DNA of 64,000 nt, taken from the NCBI RefSeq assembly GCF_018736145.1, contig NZ_CP059997.1:6819501-6883500 (forward strand), read 5' to 3'. Of the stretch, positions 34,140-42,920 are shown in pieces. Below the pieces are notes generated by a model. It was not told the DNA's origin. It ran no database searches and worked only from the letters and a program-made list of their open reading frames with translations. Both the position numbers and the translations under genes were made by a program. Position 1 is the first letter of the stretch. The number at the start of each line of letters is the position of its first letter. Source of the stretch: Amycolatopsis sp. CA-230715 (GTDB lineage Bacteria > Actinomycetota > Actinomycetes > Mycobacteriales > Pseudonocardiaceae).

Positions 34140-34540
34140 CTGAACAACAACCACAATCGACGGTCTGGCCCGCTTTCCACTACGACGACGCGCACGCGGC
34201 GATCCGGCTGCTCGTGGACGTCTACGGGTTCCGCGAGGCGCTCGTCGTGCCTGGCGAACAGGGCGGCGTGCTGCACGCCGAACTCCGCTGGCCCGAAGGC
34301 GGCGGCGTCATGCTCGGCTCGGCGAAGTACTGCGACGCCAAGTACGCCAGCGTCGAACCGGGAAAGAGCGGCGTCTGCGTGGTCACCGATCACGTCGACG
34401 CGGTGCACGAACGCGTTGTCGCGGCGGGTGTCGAAGTGATCGACGAGCCGTTCACGACGAATTACGGCTCGTATTCGTTCACCGCGCGCGACACCGAAGG
34501 CAACCTCTGGACCTTCGGCACCTACCGAGGCGCCCCTTAA
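34136..34540 (+). CDS. VOC (glyoxalase/bleomycin-resistance-like) family protein
   Basis: 134 residues with paired beta-alpha-beta-beta-beta motifs: FHYDDAHAAIRLLVDVYGFR, VLHAELRWPEGGGVML, VVTDHVDAVHERVVAAG and SYSFTARDTEGNLWTFGTY. The last segment carries the metal-type glutamate of the family. VOC proteins may be dioxygenases, isomerases or antibiotic binders; nothing here decides which. It is coupled to the AraC regulator by a 4-bp overlap, a common pairing. Confidence 0.85.
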   Translation: MTEQQPQSTVWPAFHYDDAHAAIRLLVDVYGFREALVVPGEQGGVLHAELRWPEGGGVMLGSAKYCDAKYASVEPGKSGVCVVTDHVDAVHERVVAAGVEVIDEPFTTNYGSYSFTARDTEGNLWTFGTYRGAP

Positions 34541-34549
34541 AGTACGGGC

Positions 34550-35095
34550 ATGGTGACGATGACCAGGGTGACGGAACTCGACGACGCGCTCGTGGCGGAG
34601 CTGCACCGGATCCTCGTGGACCTGGTGCGCGACGGCGCGCCGCTCGGCTGGCTCGAACCGCCGTCGTTCGAGGAGATCGCCGCGCTCCTCGGCGACGTCG
34701 TCGCGGCCGCCGGGAAGGGTGACGCCGGGCTGGTCGTCGCCCGTGCCGACGGCGAACTGGCCGGGCTGGGTTACTGGCGCCGCTACACCCGCCCGACCAA
34801 TCGCCCGCACGCCGACCTGGAACGGGTCGCCGTGGCGGGGAACGCGCAGGGCAAGGGCGTCGGCAGGGCGCTGACCACGGCGCTGGTGGCGGACGCCCGC
34901 GCGGCCGGGGTCGAGATCCTCACCCTGGACGCCCGCGGGGACAACGAGACGGCCCTCGGCCTCTACCGGTCCATCGGGTTCACCGAATACGGCCGCCTGC
35001 CGGATTTCGTCGCGGTCGGGACGCGCCGCTACGACAAGGTGTTCTCCATGATCGACCTGCGTTCAGCCGACGGGCCGCTCGAAGGTCAGCAGTAG
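34550..35095 (+). CDS. GNAT family N-acetyltransferase
   Basis: 181 residues. The acetyl-CoA site is LERVAVAGNAQGKGVGRALT (Q/R-x-x-G-x-G/A), followed by LDARGDNETALGLYRSIGFT near the C-terminus, the standard GNAT core. The substrate cannot be told. It begins 9 bp after the VOC gene, probably on the same transcript. Its last 33 bp overlap the convergent DUF4177 gene on the other strand. Confidence 0.85.
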   Translation: MVTMTRVTELDDALVAELHRILVDLVRDGAPLGWLEPPSFEEIAALLGDVVAAAGKGDAGLVVARADGELAGLGYWRRYTRPTNRPHADLERVAVAGNAQGKGVGRALTTALVADARAAGVEILTLDARGDNETALGLYRSIGFTEYGRLPDFVAVGTRRYDKVFSMIDLRSADGPLEGQQ

Positions 35096-35269
35096 CCCTT
35101 CCACCCCTCCCGGCCCGATCCTGCCCTTGACCTCGGCCGCGGTGATGGCCTTGAGCTGCCACCCGTCCTCGGCGTGGTCGTTGAGGACCTTCTCCAGCCG
35201 GTCGCCGGACATCTTGCCGCCGATCATCTTTTCGCGGAGTTCGACGACTTTGTAGGTGTATCGCTGCAT
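35063..35269 (-). CDS. DUF4177 family small protein
   Basis: 68 residues: MQRYTYKVVELREKMIGGKM, then LEKVLNDHAEDGWQLKAI with the NxxxxxGWxL core that marks DUF4177, and a final strand LLLTFERPVG. The function is unknown. Its 3' end overlaps the GNAT gene by 33 bp in antisense. No clear ribosome site is seen before the ATG at 35269. Confidence 0.75.
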   Translation of the reverse strand: MQRYTYKVVELREKMIGGKMSGDRLEKVLNDHAEDGWQLKAITAAEVKGRIGPGGVEGLLLTFERPVG

Positions 35270-35389
35270 CGCCCGATTCTCACACCCGGTGCGTGCCGGG
35301 GCCTGCTCCGTTCGGCCGCTCGGGTGCTTGGCAGCGTGTGAGAGGGCCTTCTTTTCCGTTAGCGGTGATTATCTGGCAGGCTTAGGCCC

Positions 35390-36244
35390 GTGTTGCGGCT
35401 TGCTGGTGCGCGGCTGCTCGATGATCGGGACTATCCGGCGGTTCGCGCCGCCTTGGCCGCCGATCCGGTGGCCAGCTGCATGGTCAGCGCCAGGGTCGAG
35501 GTTGCCGGGCTCGACCCGTGGCGGCTAGGCGGCGAACTGTGGGCCGCCGAGTCCCGCACGCCCAGACCCGGTCGCGTGCAGGGGCTGTGTTTTTCCGGCC
35601 CCAACCTGATCCCGTTGCGCGGCACCGTTTCCGCCATCCGTTCGTTCGCCGATCGGGCCCTGCGCCGCCAGCGCGCGTGCTCGTCGCTCGTCGGCCCCGC
35701 GGAGCAGGTGATGGCGCTGTGGGACGAGTTGGTCGTCGAATGGGGGCCCGCGCGGGAGGTCAGGGGCGACCAGCCGCTGATGGCGATCGACGCGCTGCCC
35801 TCGGTCGCGCCGGACCCGCTCGTCCGGCAGGTCAGGCCGGACGAGATCAACCGGTACCTGCCCGCCGCGATCGCGATGTTCATCGAAGAGGTCGGCGTCG
35901 ACCCGCGTGCCGGCGATGGCGGCGTCAGCTACCGCGCGCGCGTGGCCGAGCTGATCGCGAGCGGCAGGGCGTTCGCCAGGTTCGAAGGCGACCGGGTGGT
36001 GTTCAAGGCCGAGATCGGCGCGCTGTCGACCACGGTCGGGCAGATCCAGGGGGTGTGGGTGCACCCGGACCGGCGCGGCCACGGGCTCGGCACCACGGGC
36101 ACCGCCGCCGTCGTGACGAGGCTCGTGCGGGGGATGGGCCGCACAGCGAGCCTGTACGTGAACTCCTTCAACTCGCCCGCGCTCGCTTCGTACCGCAAGA
36201 TCGGGTTCGAGCAGGTCGGCCAGTACGCCACGGTCCTGTTCTGA
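35390..36244 (+). CDS. GNAT acetyltransferase with DUF4081 N-terminal domain (Rv2867c-like)
   Basis: 284 residues. The N-terminal half (LLDDRDYPAVRAALAADPVA, GLCFSGPNLIPL, ACSSLVGPAEQVMALW) fits DUF4081, and the C-terminal half is a GNAT domain with IQGVWVHPDRRGHGLGTTGT and LYVNSFNSPALASYRKIGFE. Its position between ispG and the lipoprotein PBP recalls the mycobacterial locus, where the orthologue is Rv2867c. The substrate is unknown. GTG start at 35390 after a GGCAGG-like site. Confidence 0.88.
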   Translation: MLRLAGARLLDDRDYPAVRAALAADPVASCMVSARVEVAGLDPWRLGGELWAAESRTPRPGRVQGLCFSGPNLIPLRGTVSAIRSFADRALRRQRACSSLVGPAEQVMALWDELVVEWGPAREVRGDQPLMAIDALPSVAPDPLVRQVRPDEINRYLPAAIAMFIEEVGVDPRAGDGGVSYRARVAELIASGRAFARFEGDRVVFKAEIGALSTTVGQIQGVWVHPDRRGHGLGTTGTAAVVTRLVRGMGRTASLYVNSFNSPALASYRKIGFEQVGQYATVLF

Positions 36245-36299
36245 CGGTTCCGGTGCGGCTACCCGTGAATCGGGGCCGCGCACGGCATACTCCTTCGTC

Positions 36300-38105
36300 G
36301 TGGGGTCGGCTTTTTTCCGGATGGCGGTACTCGGTGCCGTCACGGCGCTGACGGTGTCCGGCTGCGCGCTGTTCGGCGGCGAGGACGGCCCGGACGAGGT
36401 CACCGGCGAGTTCCTGCACGCGCTCGCCGACGGGGACGTCAACCGCGCCGCCGATCTCACCGACGCGCCGGATTCGGCTCGCGCGGTGCTCGGGCAGGTG
36501 CGTGCCGCGCTCGCGCCGGAATCGATCGGCGTGACGGTCGGCAGGGTGCACAGCGCCACCGGATCCGGGAAGGCCGACGCCGCCTTCGACCTCCAGTGGC
36601 ACCTGCCGCGCGGGCGGACCTGGGCGTACTCGAGCGCGGCCCAGCTGTTCGACGAGAAAGGCGTCTGGAAGCTGCACTGGCTGCCGTCGGTGCTGCACCC
36701 CGAACTGGCCGCGCAGCAGACGATCGCGATGCGGGAGGTGCGCCCCGAGCCTGCGCCCGTTGTCGACCGCGACGGCATGGCGCTGCTGTCCCCGCAGTCG
36801 GTGATCGGGGTCGTGCTGGACCCGGCGAAGGCCGGCGACGTGGCGGCGGTCGCGGACCGGCTGGCCACCGTGCTGCACCCGCTGGACGGCACCATCACCA
36901 AACAGTCCCTTGTGGACAGTGCGAAGGCGCTGAAGCCCGGCGAATCGCTGCCGGTGGCGAGCCTGCGGGCCACCGACTACCAGCAGATCAAGCCGTCCAT
37001 CTACGAGCTCCCCGGTGTCCGGTTCGCCGAGCAGACGCGGCTGCTGCCCGTCGACAAGGCGATGGGCGCCAGGATCCTGCCCGCGCTGCGCTCGGTGGTC
37101 GAACACCAGGTGCTCGGCGAGGCTGGCTGGCGTGTGGTGACGCTCAACGCGGGCGGCGGCGAGGTCACCGAACTGTTCGCGCAGCAGCCGAAAGCGGCGG
37201 ACGCGGTGGTCAGCACGCTGAGCCGGAAGATCCAGTCCGGCGCCGAAAGCGCGCTGGCGCCGATCGCGGGGCCCGCCGCGCTGGTGGCGATCCGGCCCTC
37301 GACCGGCGAGCTGCTGGCCGTGGCCCAGAACGCGAAGGCCGACGAGCAGGGCATGATCGCGCTCACCGGCCGCTACCCGCCGGGATCGACGTTCAAGCTG
37401 GCGACCGCCACCGCCGCGCTGACCTCGAACCTGGTCAGGTCCGACACCCCGTCCGAGTGCCCGTCGACCGTCACGATCGACTCCAGGGTGGTGCCCAACG
37501 ACGACCTGTTCTCGCTCGGCACCGTGCCGCTGTCGAGCGCGTTCGCGCACTCCTGCAACACGACCTTCGCCAAGCTCGCCACCCGGCTCCCGCCGTCGGC
37601 GCTCACCGACGCCGCCCGCGACCTCGGCATCGGCGCCGACTACGTGCTGCCGGGGCTCACCACGATCACCGGTTCCGTGCCGCCCGCGGACACCTCGGCG
37701 CAGCGCGCCGAAAACGGGTTCGGGCAGGGCACCGTGCTGGCGAGCCCGTTCGGCATGGCGGTCGCGATGTCCACCGTCGCGTCGGGGCACATCCCGGTGC
37801 CCACGCTGCTGCGCGGCGTCGGAGTGCAGTCGAAGAACCTCGGCAACCCGATCCGGCCCGACGTGCTCGCGGCGCTGCGCTCGATGACCCGCGAGGTCGT
37901 CACGGCGGGGACCGCGGGCGCGTTGAAGGAACTGCCCGAGGTGCACGGCAAGACCGGGACCGCTCAGTTCGGCGACGGCGCGCAGTCGCACGGCTGGTTC
38001 GTCGGGTACGAGGGCGACCTCGCGTTTTCGGTGCTGCTCGTGGGCGGCGGCACGTCGAAGCCCGCCGTCGAGGTGGCGCACCGGTTCTTGACCTCGGTGG
38101 GCTGA
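36300..38105 (+). CDS. Penicillin-binding lipoprotein transpeptidase (Rv2864c-like)
   Basis: 601 residues. A lipobox VSGC places Cys22 as the lipidated residue. An NTF2-like MecA_N domain (about 32-145) and a PBP dimer-type linker precede the transpeptidase domain. Its motifs are GSTFK (Ser363 nucleophile, Lys366), SCN (418-420) and HGKTGTAQF near 545. It should cross-link peptidoglycan at the outer face of the membrane and bind beta-lactams. GTG 36300 is the probable start. It is followed 34 bp later by map, the same order as in mycobacteria. Confidence 0.92.
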   Translation: MGSAFFRMAVLGAVTALTVSGCALFGGEDGPDEVTGEFLHALADGDVNRAADLTDAPDSARAVLGQVRAALAPESIGVTVGRVHSATGSGKADAAFDLQWHLPRGRTWAYSSAAQLFDEKGVWKLHWLPSVLHPELAAQQTIAMREVRPEPAPVVDRDGMALLSPQSVIGVVLDPAKAGDVAAVADRLATVLHPLDGTITKQSLVDSAKALKPGESLPVASLRATDYQQIKPSIYELPGVRFAEQTRLLPVDKAMGARILPALRSVVEHQVLGEAGWRVVTLNAGGGEVTELFAQQPKAADAVVSTLSRKIQSGAESALAPIAGPAALVAIRPSTGELLAVAQNAKADEQGMIALTGRYPPGSTFKLATATAALTSNLVRSDTPSECPSTVTIDSRVVPNDDLFSLGTVPLSSAFAHSCNTTFAKLATRLPPSALTDAARDLGIGADYVLPGLTTITGSVPPADTSAQRAENGFGQGTVLASPFGMAVAMSTVASGHIPVPTLLRGVGVQSKNLGNPIRPDVLAALRSMTREVVTAGTAGALKELPEVHGKTGTAQFGDGAQSHGWFVGYEGDLAFSVLLVGGGTSKPAVEVAHRFLTSVG

Positions 38106-38139
38106 TCGTCGCCGCGGCCCGCGTCGTAGGCTGGGGGAC

Positions 38140-38997
38140 ATGTCCCAGCGTGCTCCGTTGAAGCCCGGCGTGCAGTCGGCGCGCCGTCCCGTTCCCGCCA
38201 GCATCGAACGTCCCGAGTACGTGGACAAGCCGGCACCGAAACGGGACACCGGCAACGGCGTTCGCACGCCCGAGGTGATCGAGGCGATGCGCGTGGCGAG
38301 CCGGATCGCCGCGCAGGCGCTGGAAGAGGGCGGCAAGGCGGTCAAGCCGGGCAACACCACCGACGAGGTGGACAAGGTGGTGCACGAGTTCCTGCTCGAC
38401 CACAAGGCGTACCCGTCGACGCTGGGCTACCGGAGCTTCCCGAAGTCGTGCTGCACCTCGCTCAACGAAGTGATCTGCCACGGCATCCCGGACTCGACGG
38501 TGATCGAGGACGGCGACATCTGCAACATCGACGTCACCGCGTACATCGGCGGCGTGCACGGCGACACCAACGCCACCTTCCTCGCCGGTGATGTGTCCGA
38601 GGAGGCGCGGCTGCTCGTCGAGCGGACGCACGAGGCGACGATGCGCGCGATCAAGGCGGTCCGGCCTGGCCGCCAGCTCAACGTGATCGGCAGGGTCATC
38701 GAGTCCTACGCGAAGCGGTTCGGCTACGGCGTGGTGCGCGACTTCACCGGCCACGGTGTCGGCCCCGCGTTCCACACCGCGCCGACCGTGCTGCACTACG
38801 AAGAGCCGTCGGTGACCACGGTGATCGAACAGGGCATGACCTTCACGATCGAGCCGATGATCACCCTCGGCACCATCGACTACGACATCTGGGACGACGA
38901 CTGGACGGTCACCACCCAGGACAAGAAGTGGACCGCGCAGTTCGAACACACCCTGGTGGTCACCGAATCCGGCGCCGAAATCCTGACCCTGCCGTAG
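38140..38997 (+). CDS. map: Methionine aminopeptidase (type I)
   Basis: 285 residues. It removes the initiator methionine in the cytosol. The N-terminal 40 residues are a Pro/Arg-rich extension (APLKPGVQSARRPVPASIER), as in the longer actinobacterial MapB. Metal and catalytic residues sit in NEVICHGIPD (His), CNIDVTAYIGGVHGDTNATF (two Asp), FTGHGVGPAFHTAPT (His), FTIEPMIT (Glu) and AQFEHTLVVTE (Glu). ATG start after GGGGGAC. Repeat cluster C follows, separating it from the convergent GntR gene. Confidence 0.96.
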   Translation: MSQRAPLKPGVQSARRPVPASIERPEYVDKPAPKRDTGNGVRTPEVIEAMRVASRIAAQALEEGGKAVKPGNTTDEVDKVVHEFLLDHKAYPSTLGYRSFPKSCCTSLNEVICHGIPDSTVIEDGDICNIDVTAYIGGVHGDTNATFLAGDVSEEARLLVERTHEATMRAIKAVRPGRQLNVIGRVIESYAKRFGYGVVRDFTGHGVGPAFHTAPTVLHYEEPSVTTVIEQGMTFTIEPMITLGTIDYDIWDDDWTVTTQDKKWTAQFEHTLVVTESGAEILTLP

Positions 38998-39080
38998 TTC
39001 CCGGGGACGCTGGCGCCGCGATCTCGGCCCTCGCATCGCACTCCCGCCACCCGCGCGAGCCCGCAGCGGGCTGTCGTATG

Positions 39081-39359
39081 CCCCGAAGGTGGCTTTCGGG
39101 GAATCCAGTGCCCCGAACGTCACCTTCGGGGCATGCGTGTCGTGGTGGTCGAGCGTGCGAGGGGTGGATTTGCGGCGTTGAGCGCCCCGAAGGTGGCCTT
39201 CGGGGCACGCGCAGCTTCGCCCGCGTGTGAGCGAGGGCCGGGAAAGTGGCGCTAGGGTCCCCGAAGGTGGCCTTCGGGGACCAACGGAGGGCCTCCGCCG
39301 CCGATCACCGCGCCGCGCACCCGATATCCACGCACCCGACATCACGGTGACCTTCGGGG
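39081..39359. repeat. Hairpin repeat cluster C
   Basis: Units of 21 bp at 39081-39101 and 39111-39131 (30 bp apart, linker AATCCAGTG), 39185-39205 (preceded by the linker word CGTTGAGCG) and 39259-39279, plus a half copy at 39344-39359. They fill the gap between the convergent map and GntR genes and could terminate both. The rest of 38998-39389 shows nothing gene-like. Confidence 0.85.
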
Positions 39360-39389
39360 TACGCGAGCCGCTCGGGAGGGTGGCTCCGG

Positions 39390-40070
39390 TCAGGTGGCCT
39401 GGTCGGGGAGGGCGGCGAGCAACTCGTCGAGGAAGCCGCCCGCTTCGGCGGTGGCCCGGTCGGCGTCCTTCGCCTCGATCGCTTCGAGCAGTCCTTTGTG
39501 GCCGATGTCGGCGATGTCGCCGCTCGGTTCCGCGGTGGCCGCGACGCTCGCCATGACCACTTCGGTGAGCCCGAGGTACAGCTCGGCGAGCAGCGTGTTG
39601 TGTCCACTTCGGACAACCGCGAGGTGGAATTCCGTGTCGATGTGGGCGAAATCCTCGGTTCGGCGTTCGGTGTACGCGTGGTCCCGCTTGGCGAGCAGGT
39701 CGGTCAGCGCGGCGACGTCCTCTTCGGTGCGGTTGAGCGCGGCGAGCCTGGCGCCTTCCATTTCGAGCGTGCGCCGCACCTGCAGCACCTCGCGCAGTTC
39801 CGAGCCGCACAGCCTGCGGATCGCGCCCGACACCTCGCTGGTCGCCCTGACGTAGGTGCCGTCGCCCTGGCGCACTTCGAGCAGCCCGCTGTGGGAAAGC
39901 GCGCGCACCGCCTCGCGGACCGTGTTCCGCCCGACCCCGAGCGAGGCGACCAGTTCCGGTTCGGTGGGAATGCGCTCGCCGACCGGCCACTCACCCGCGG
40001 CGATGGCCGCGCGGAGCTGCCCGATCACCTCGTCGACGAGGCCGGAACGTCGTGCGGTGGCGAGTGGCAT
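39390..40070 (-). CDS. GntR family (FadR-type) transcriptional regulator
   Basis: 226 residues. The N-terminal winged helix is canonical: GLVDEVIGQLRAAIAAGEWP, GERIPTEPELVASLGVGRNT, VREAVRALSHSGLLEVRQGD. The C-terminal part is an all-helical FCD domain with FAHIDTEFHLAVV and a late histidine near HKGLLEAI, the usual metal/ligand site. It is divergent from a CynX-type transporter with 88 bp between starts and most likely represses it in response to an organic acid or related substrate. ATG 40070 is chosen; a GTG nine bases upstream is also possible. Confidence 0.88.
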   Translation of the reverse strand: MPLATARRSGLVDEVIGQLRAAIAAGEWPVGERIPTEPELVASLGVGRNTVREAVRALSHSGLLEVRQGDGTYVRATSEVSGAIRRLCGSELREVLQVRRTLEMEGARLAALNRTEEDVAALTDLLAKRDHAYTERRTEDFAHIDTEFHLAVVRSGHNTLLAELYLGLTEVVMASVAATAEPSGDIADIGHKGLLEAIEAKDADRATAEAGGFLDELLAALPDQAT

Positions 40071-40158
40071 GGGCTGCACCCCTTCTCGGCGGACCAGCAA
40101 GTGAGAATACCGTCACGGTCGTTTCATCCAATCATCCCATGTCTGCCATAGTAGGCGC

Positions 40159-41409
40159 ATGACGTCGCCGAAGCTTGCCTCCGAAAGTGGCCTGGAGCTG
40201 GAACTCGACGGTGCGATCGAGACACCGCCGTCGAAGGACCGCTCCGCGGTGCTCGCGGGAACCGGGCTGCTCGCGGTGGCCGTGGTGCTGACCGCGCTCA
40301 ACCTGCGGCCCGCGATCACCAGCGTCGGGCCGCTGCTCGGCGAGGCGCAGGAATCGCTCGGCGCGTCCTCGACCTGGGCCGGTGCGCTCACCACGCTGCC
40401 CGCGCTGTGCTTCGCGATCGCCGGGCTCGCCGCGCCGGTGCTCGCGCGCCGCGTCGGAATGGGTCCCGCGGTCGGCATCGCGCTCGGCGTGCTCGGCGTC
40501 GGGCTGCTGCTGCGCGTCCTCGACGGCCCGCTGGTGGTGCTCGGCGGCACGCTGGTGGCCTCGGCCGGGATCGCGTTCGCCAACGTGCTGGTGCCGGTGG
40601 TCGTGAAGAACTCGTTCCCGGCGAAGGTCGGATTGATGACCGGCGTCTACACGGCGGCGCTGCAGGCGGGCGGTGCCATCGGGTCCTCGGTGACGCCGCA
40701 GCTCGACACCGCGTTCGGCGGCTGGCGCCCCGCGCTGGCGAGCTGGGCGGCGCTGGCCGTGCTCGCACTGGTGGTGTGGATCTTCGCCGCGCGCCGCAAG
40801 GCGCCCGCCGCGAAGGGTGGCGAGTCCACGGTCGAGGCCGCGCGGTCGCTGCTGCGCAGCCCGCTGGCGTGGATCATCACGCTCTTCTTCGGCATGCAGG
40901 CGTTCCTCGCCTACGTCGTGATGGGCTGGCTGCCCGAGGTCCTGATGGACGCGGGCGTGTCCAAGGCGAACGCGGGCCTGATGCTGGGCCTGCTGTCGAT
41001 CATCGCGGTGCCGATCAGCCTGATCGTCCCGCCGATCGCGGCGCGCCAGGGCAGCCAGTCGTGGTGGATCGTCGGGCTGGGCGTGTTCGGGCTCGCCGGG
41101 ATGTTCGGCCTGCTGCTCGCGCCGTCCGCCGCGCCCCTGCTGTGGACCGTGCTGGTCGGCTTCGGCATGAGCGTGTTCTCGCTCGCGCTGACCACGATCG
41201 CACTGCGGGCCCGCACCGGTGCGGAGACCGCGAAGCTTTCCGGCATGGCGCAGGGCTTCGGCTACCTGATCGGGGCGACCGGCCCGTTCCTGTTCGGCTT
41301 CCTGCACGACCTGACCGGCGCGTGGACGGTCCCGTTCATCATGCTGATCGTCGTGCTCGCCATTCAGATGGTCTTCGGTGGGTTGGCCGGTCGCAACCGC
41401 TACGTCTAG
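40159..41409 (+). CDS. CynX/NimT-type MFS transporter
   Basis: 416 residues, about twelve membrane segments. The family pattern is ALNLRPAITSVGPLL in TM1, FANVLVPVVVKNSFPAKVGL around TM4 and GVYTAALQAGGAIGSSVTPQ in TM5. CynX members carry cyanate, nitroimidazole or related small anions. A GntR regulator is divergent and probably controls it. Its stop codon shares the sequence CTAG with the stop codon of the convergent mtr gene. Confidence 0.85.
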   Translation: MTSPKLASESGLELELDGAIETPPSKDRSAVLAGTGLLAVAVVLTALNLRPAITSVGPLLGEAQESLGASSTWAGALTTLPALCFAIAGLAAPVLARRVGMGPAVGIALGVLGVGLLLRVLDGPLVVLGGTLVASAGIAFANVLVPVVVKNSFPAKVGLMTGVYTAALQAGGAIGSSVTPQLDTAFGGWRPALASWAALAVLALVVWIFAARRKAPAAKGGESTVEAARSLLRSPLAWIITLFFGMQAFLAYVVMGWLPEVLMDAGVSKANAGLMLGLLSIIAVPISLIVPPIAARQGSQSWWIVGLGVFGLAGMFGLLLAPSAAPLLWTVLVGFGMSVFSLALTTIALRARTGAETAKLSGMAQGFGYLIGATGPFLFGFLHDLTGAWTVPFIMLIVVLAIQMVFGGLAGRNRYV

Positions 41410-42812
41410 TCCAGCTCCAGGTTGAGCAGGGCGTTCTCGATCAGTTCGGGCATGGCGGGGTGGATCCAGTACTGGCCCCTCGCCATGCTCCGCGCGTCGA
41501 GGCCGAAGCTCATCGCCTGGATGAGCGGCTGGATCACGGTCGGCGCCTGCGGGCCGATGATGTGCGCGCCGAGCAGTTGCCCGGTGGCCGGGTCGGCGAG
41601 CAGCTTCGCGAACCCGCTGGTGTCCTCCAACGCCCAGCCGTAGGCGATCCCCGCGTAGTCCTGTTTGGACGTCACGAACCGGATGCCGCGGTCGGCGGCC
41701 TGCGCTTCGGTGAGCCCGACCGACGCGATCTGCGGCGAGCTGAACACCGCGTGCGGCACGAACCGGTGGTCCGCCGCGATCCGGTCCTCCGGGTTGAGCA
41801 GATTGTGCTGCACCACCCGGGATTCGTGGTTCGCCACGTGCTTGAGCTCGTAGGTGGACGACATGTCCCCGAGCGCGTAGATGCCCTCGACCGAGGTCTC
41901 CTGGTACTCGTCGGCCACCACGTGCCCGCTGTCCAATGTGGATACACCGGTGGCCGCGACGTCGAGCAGGTCCGAGTTCGGCTTGCGCCCGGTCGCCACG
42001 AGCAGCACGCCCGCTTCGACGGTTTCCGCGCCCTCCGGACCTTCCAGGTCCAGCGCGACCCCGGTCCCGGTTTTGCGCGCGCGCAAGGTCTTCCGGTGCA
42101 GGCGCACGTCGAAGCGGCCGCTCGCCAGTTCGGTGAAGCGCTCGCTGATGTCGGCGTCCTCGGCGCGCAGCAGCGCACCGGAGCGCGCGATCATGGTGAC
42201 CTCGACGCCGAAGGACGCGAAGACGTGCGCGAACTCGGCCGCGATGAACCCGCTGCCCAGGATCACCATGCGCGACGGCAGTTCGTCGAGCCGCATCACG
42301 GTGTCCGAGGTGTAGTAGGGCACCTCGTCCAGCCCCGGCACGTCGGGGGCCACCGCGCGGCCGCCCGCGGCGAGCACGAACTTGTCCGCGGTGATCGTGA
42401 CCGGCTCGCGCCCGTCGGAGTAGGTGACCCGCAGTTCCTTGTGCCCGACGAACCGGCCCTCGCCCTCGTGCACGGTGACGCCGGCGTTGTCCTCGTGCGA
42501 GATCCGGTACTCCCGGCCACCGGCGGCGATCGGGTCGATGCGGCCGAAGATCCGGTCGCGCACGTCCGTCCAGCGGACCCCGTCGAGCGTTTCGTCGACG
42601 CCGAACAGCGAGCTCTTAGCTGGCGTGGCGGCGATGTCGGCGGTGTGCACGAACATCTTCGTGGGGATGCAGCCGACGTTGAGGCAGGTGCCGCCGAACA
42701 CGCCCTTCTCCACGATGGCCGTCTTCCAGCCCGCGAACCGGCCGTCCAGGATCGAGTTCCCGGAGCCGGTGCCGATGATCACCAGGTCGTAGTGGATCGC
42801 TTCGCCGCTCAT
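41406..42812 (-). CDS. mtr: Mycothione reductase
   Basis: 468 residues, a group I flavoprotein disulphide reductase. The FAD loop is LVIIGTGSGNS (residues 10-20), the redox-active pair is Cys43 and Cys48 in GGTCLNVGCIPTK, the NADPH loop is VILGSGFIAAEF, and the C-terminal catalytic dyad lies in WIHPAMPELIENALL. The opening SGNSILDGRF is a signature of mycothione reductases rather than glutathione or lipoamide enzymes. It recycles oxidised mycothiol in the cytosol. ATG 42812 has only a weak ribosome site. The gene is leftward and convergent with the CynX-type gene. Confidence 0.92.
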   Translation of the reverse strand: MSGEAIHYDLVIIGTGSGNSILDGRFAGWKTAIVEKGVFGGTCLNVGCIPTKMFVHTADIAATPAKSSLFGVDETLDGVRWTDVRDRIFGRIDPIAAGGREYRISHEDNAGVTVHEGEGRFVGHKELRVTYSDGREPVTITADKFVLAAGGRAVAPDVPGLDEVPYYTSDTVMRLDELPSRMVILGSGFIAAEFAHVFASFGVEVTMIARSGALLRAEDADISERFTELASGRFDVRLHRKTLRARKTGTGVALDLEGPEGAETVEAGVLLVATGRKPNSDLLDVAATGVSTLDSGHVVADEYQETSVEGIYALGDMSSTYELKHVANHESRVVQHNLLNPEDRIAADHRFVPHAVFSSPQIASVGLTEAQAADRGIRFVTSKQDYAGIAYGWALEDTSGFAKLLADPATGQLLGAHIIGPQAPTVIQPLIQAMSFGLDARSMARGQYWIHPAMPELIENALLNLELD

Positions 42813-42920
42813 ACCAGCGAAGGTACCCGGCCCTCGTGCCACCGTCCCCGTGACCATCGCCAACCCCGATCCGGGAATTTCGCGTGCTCCTCGCGGGGAC
42901 GCGATGCTAGAAGGAACGGC

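Noticed and set aside
23949..39279. Possible CRISPR array from repeated 21-mers
   Set aside because: Repeats are palindromic, occur as pairs with 9-bp linkers, are scattered over tens of kb, and no cas gene is present.
39260..39360. tRNA-like or attachment-site signal near repeat cluster C
   Set aside because: No cloverleaf or anticodon arm can be drawn, and no integrase is nearby.
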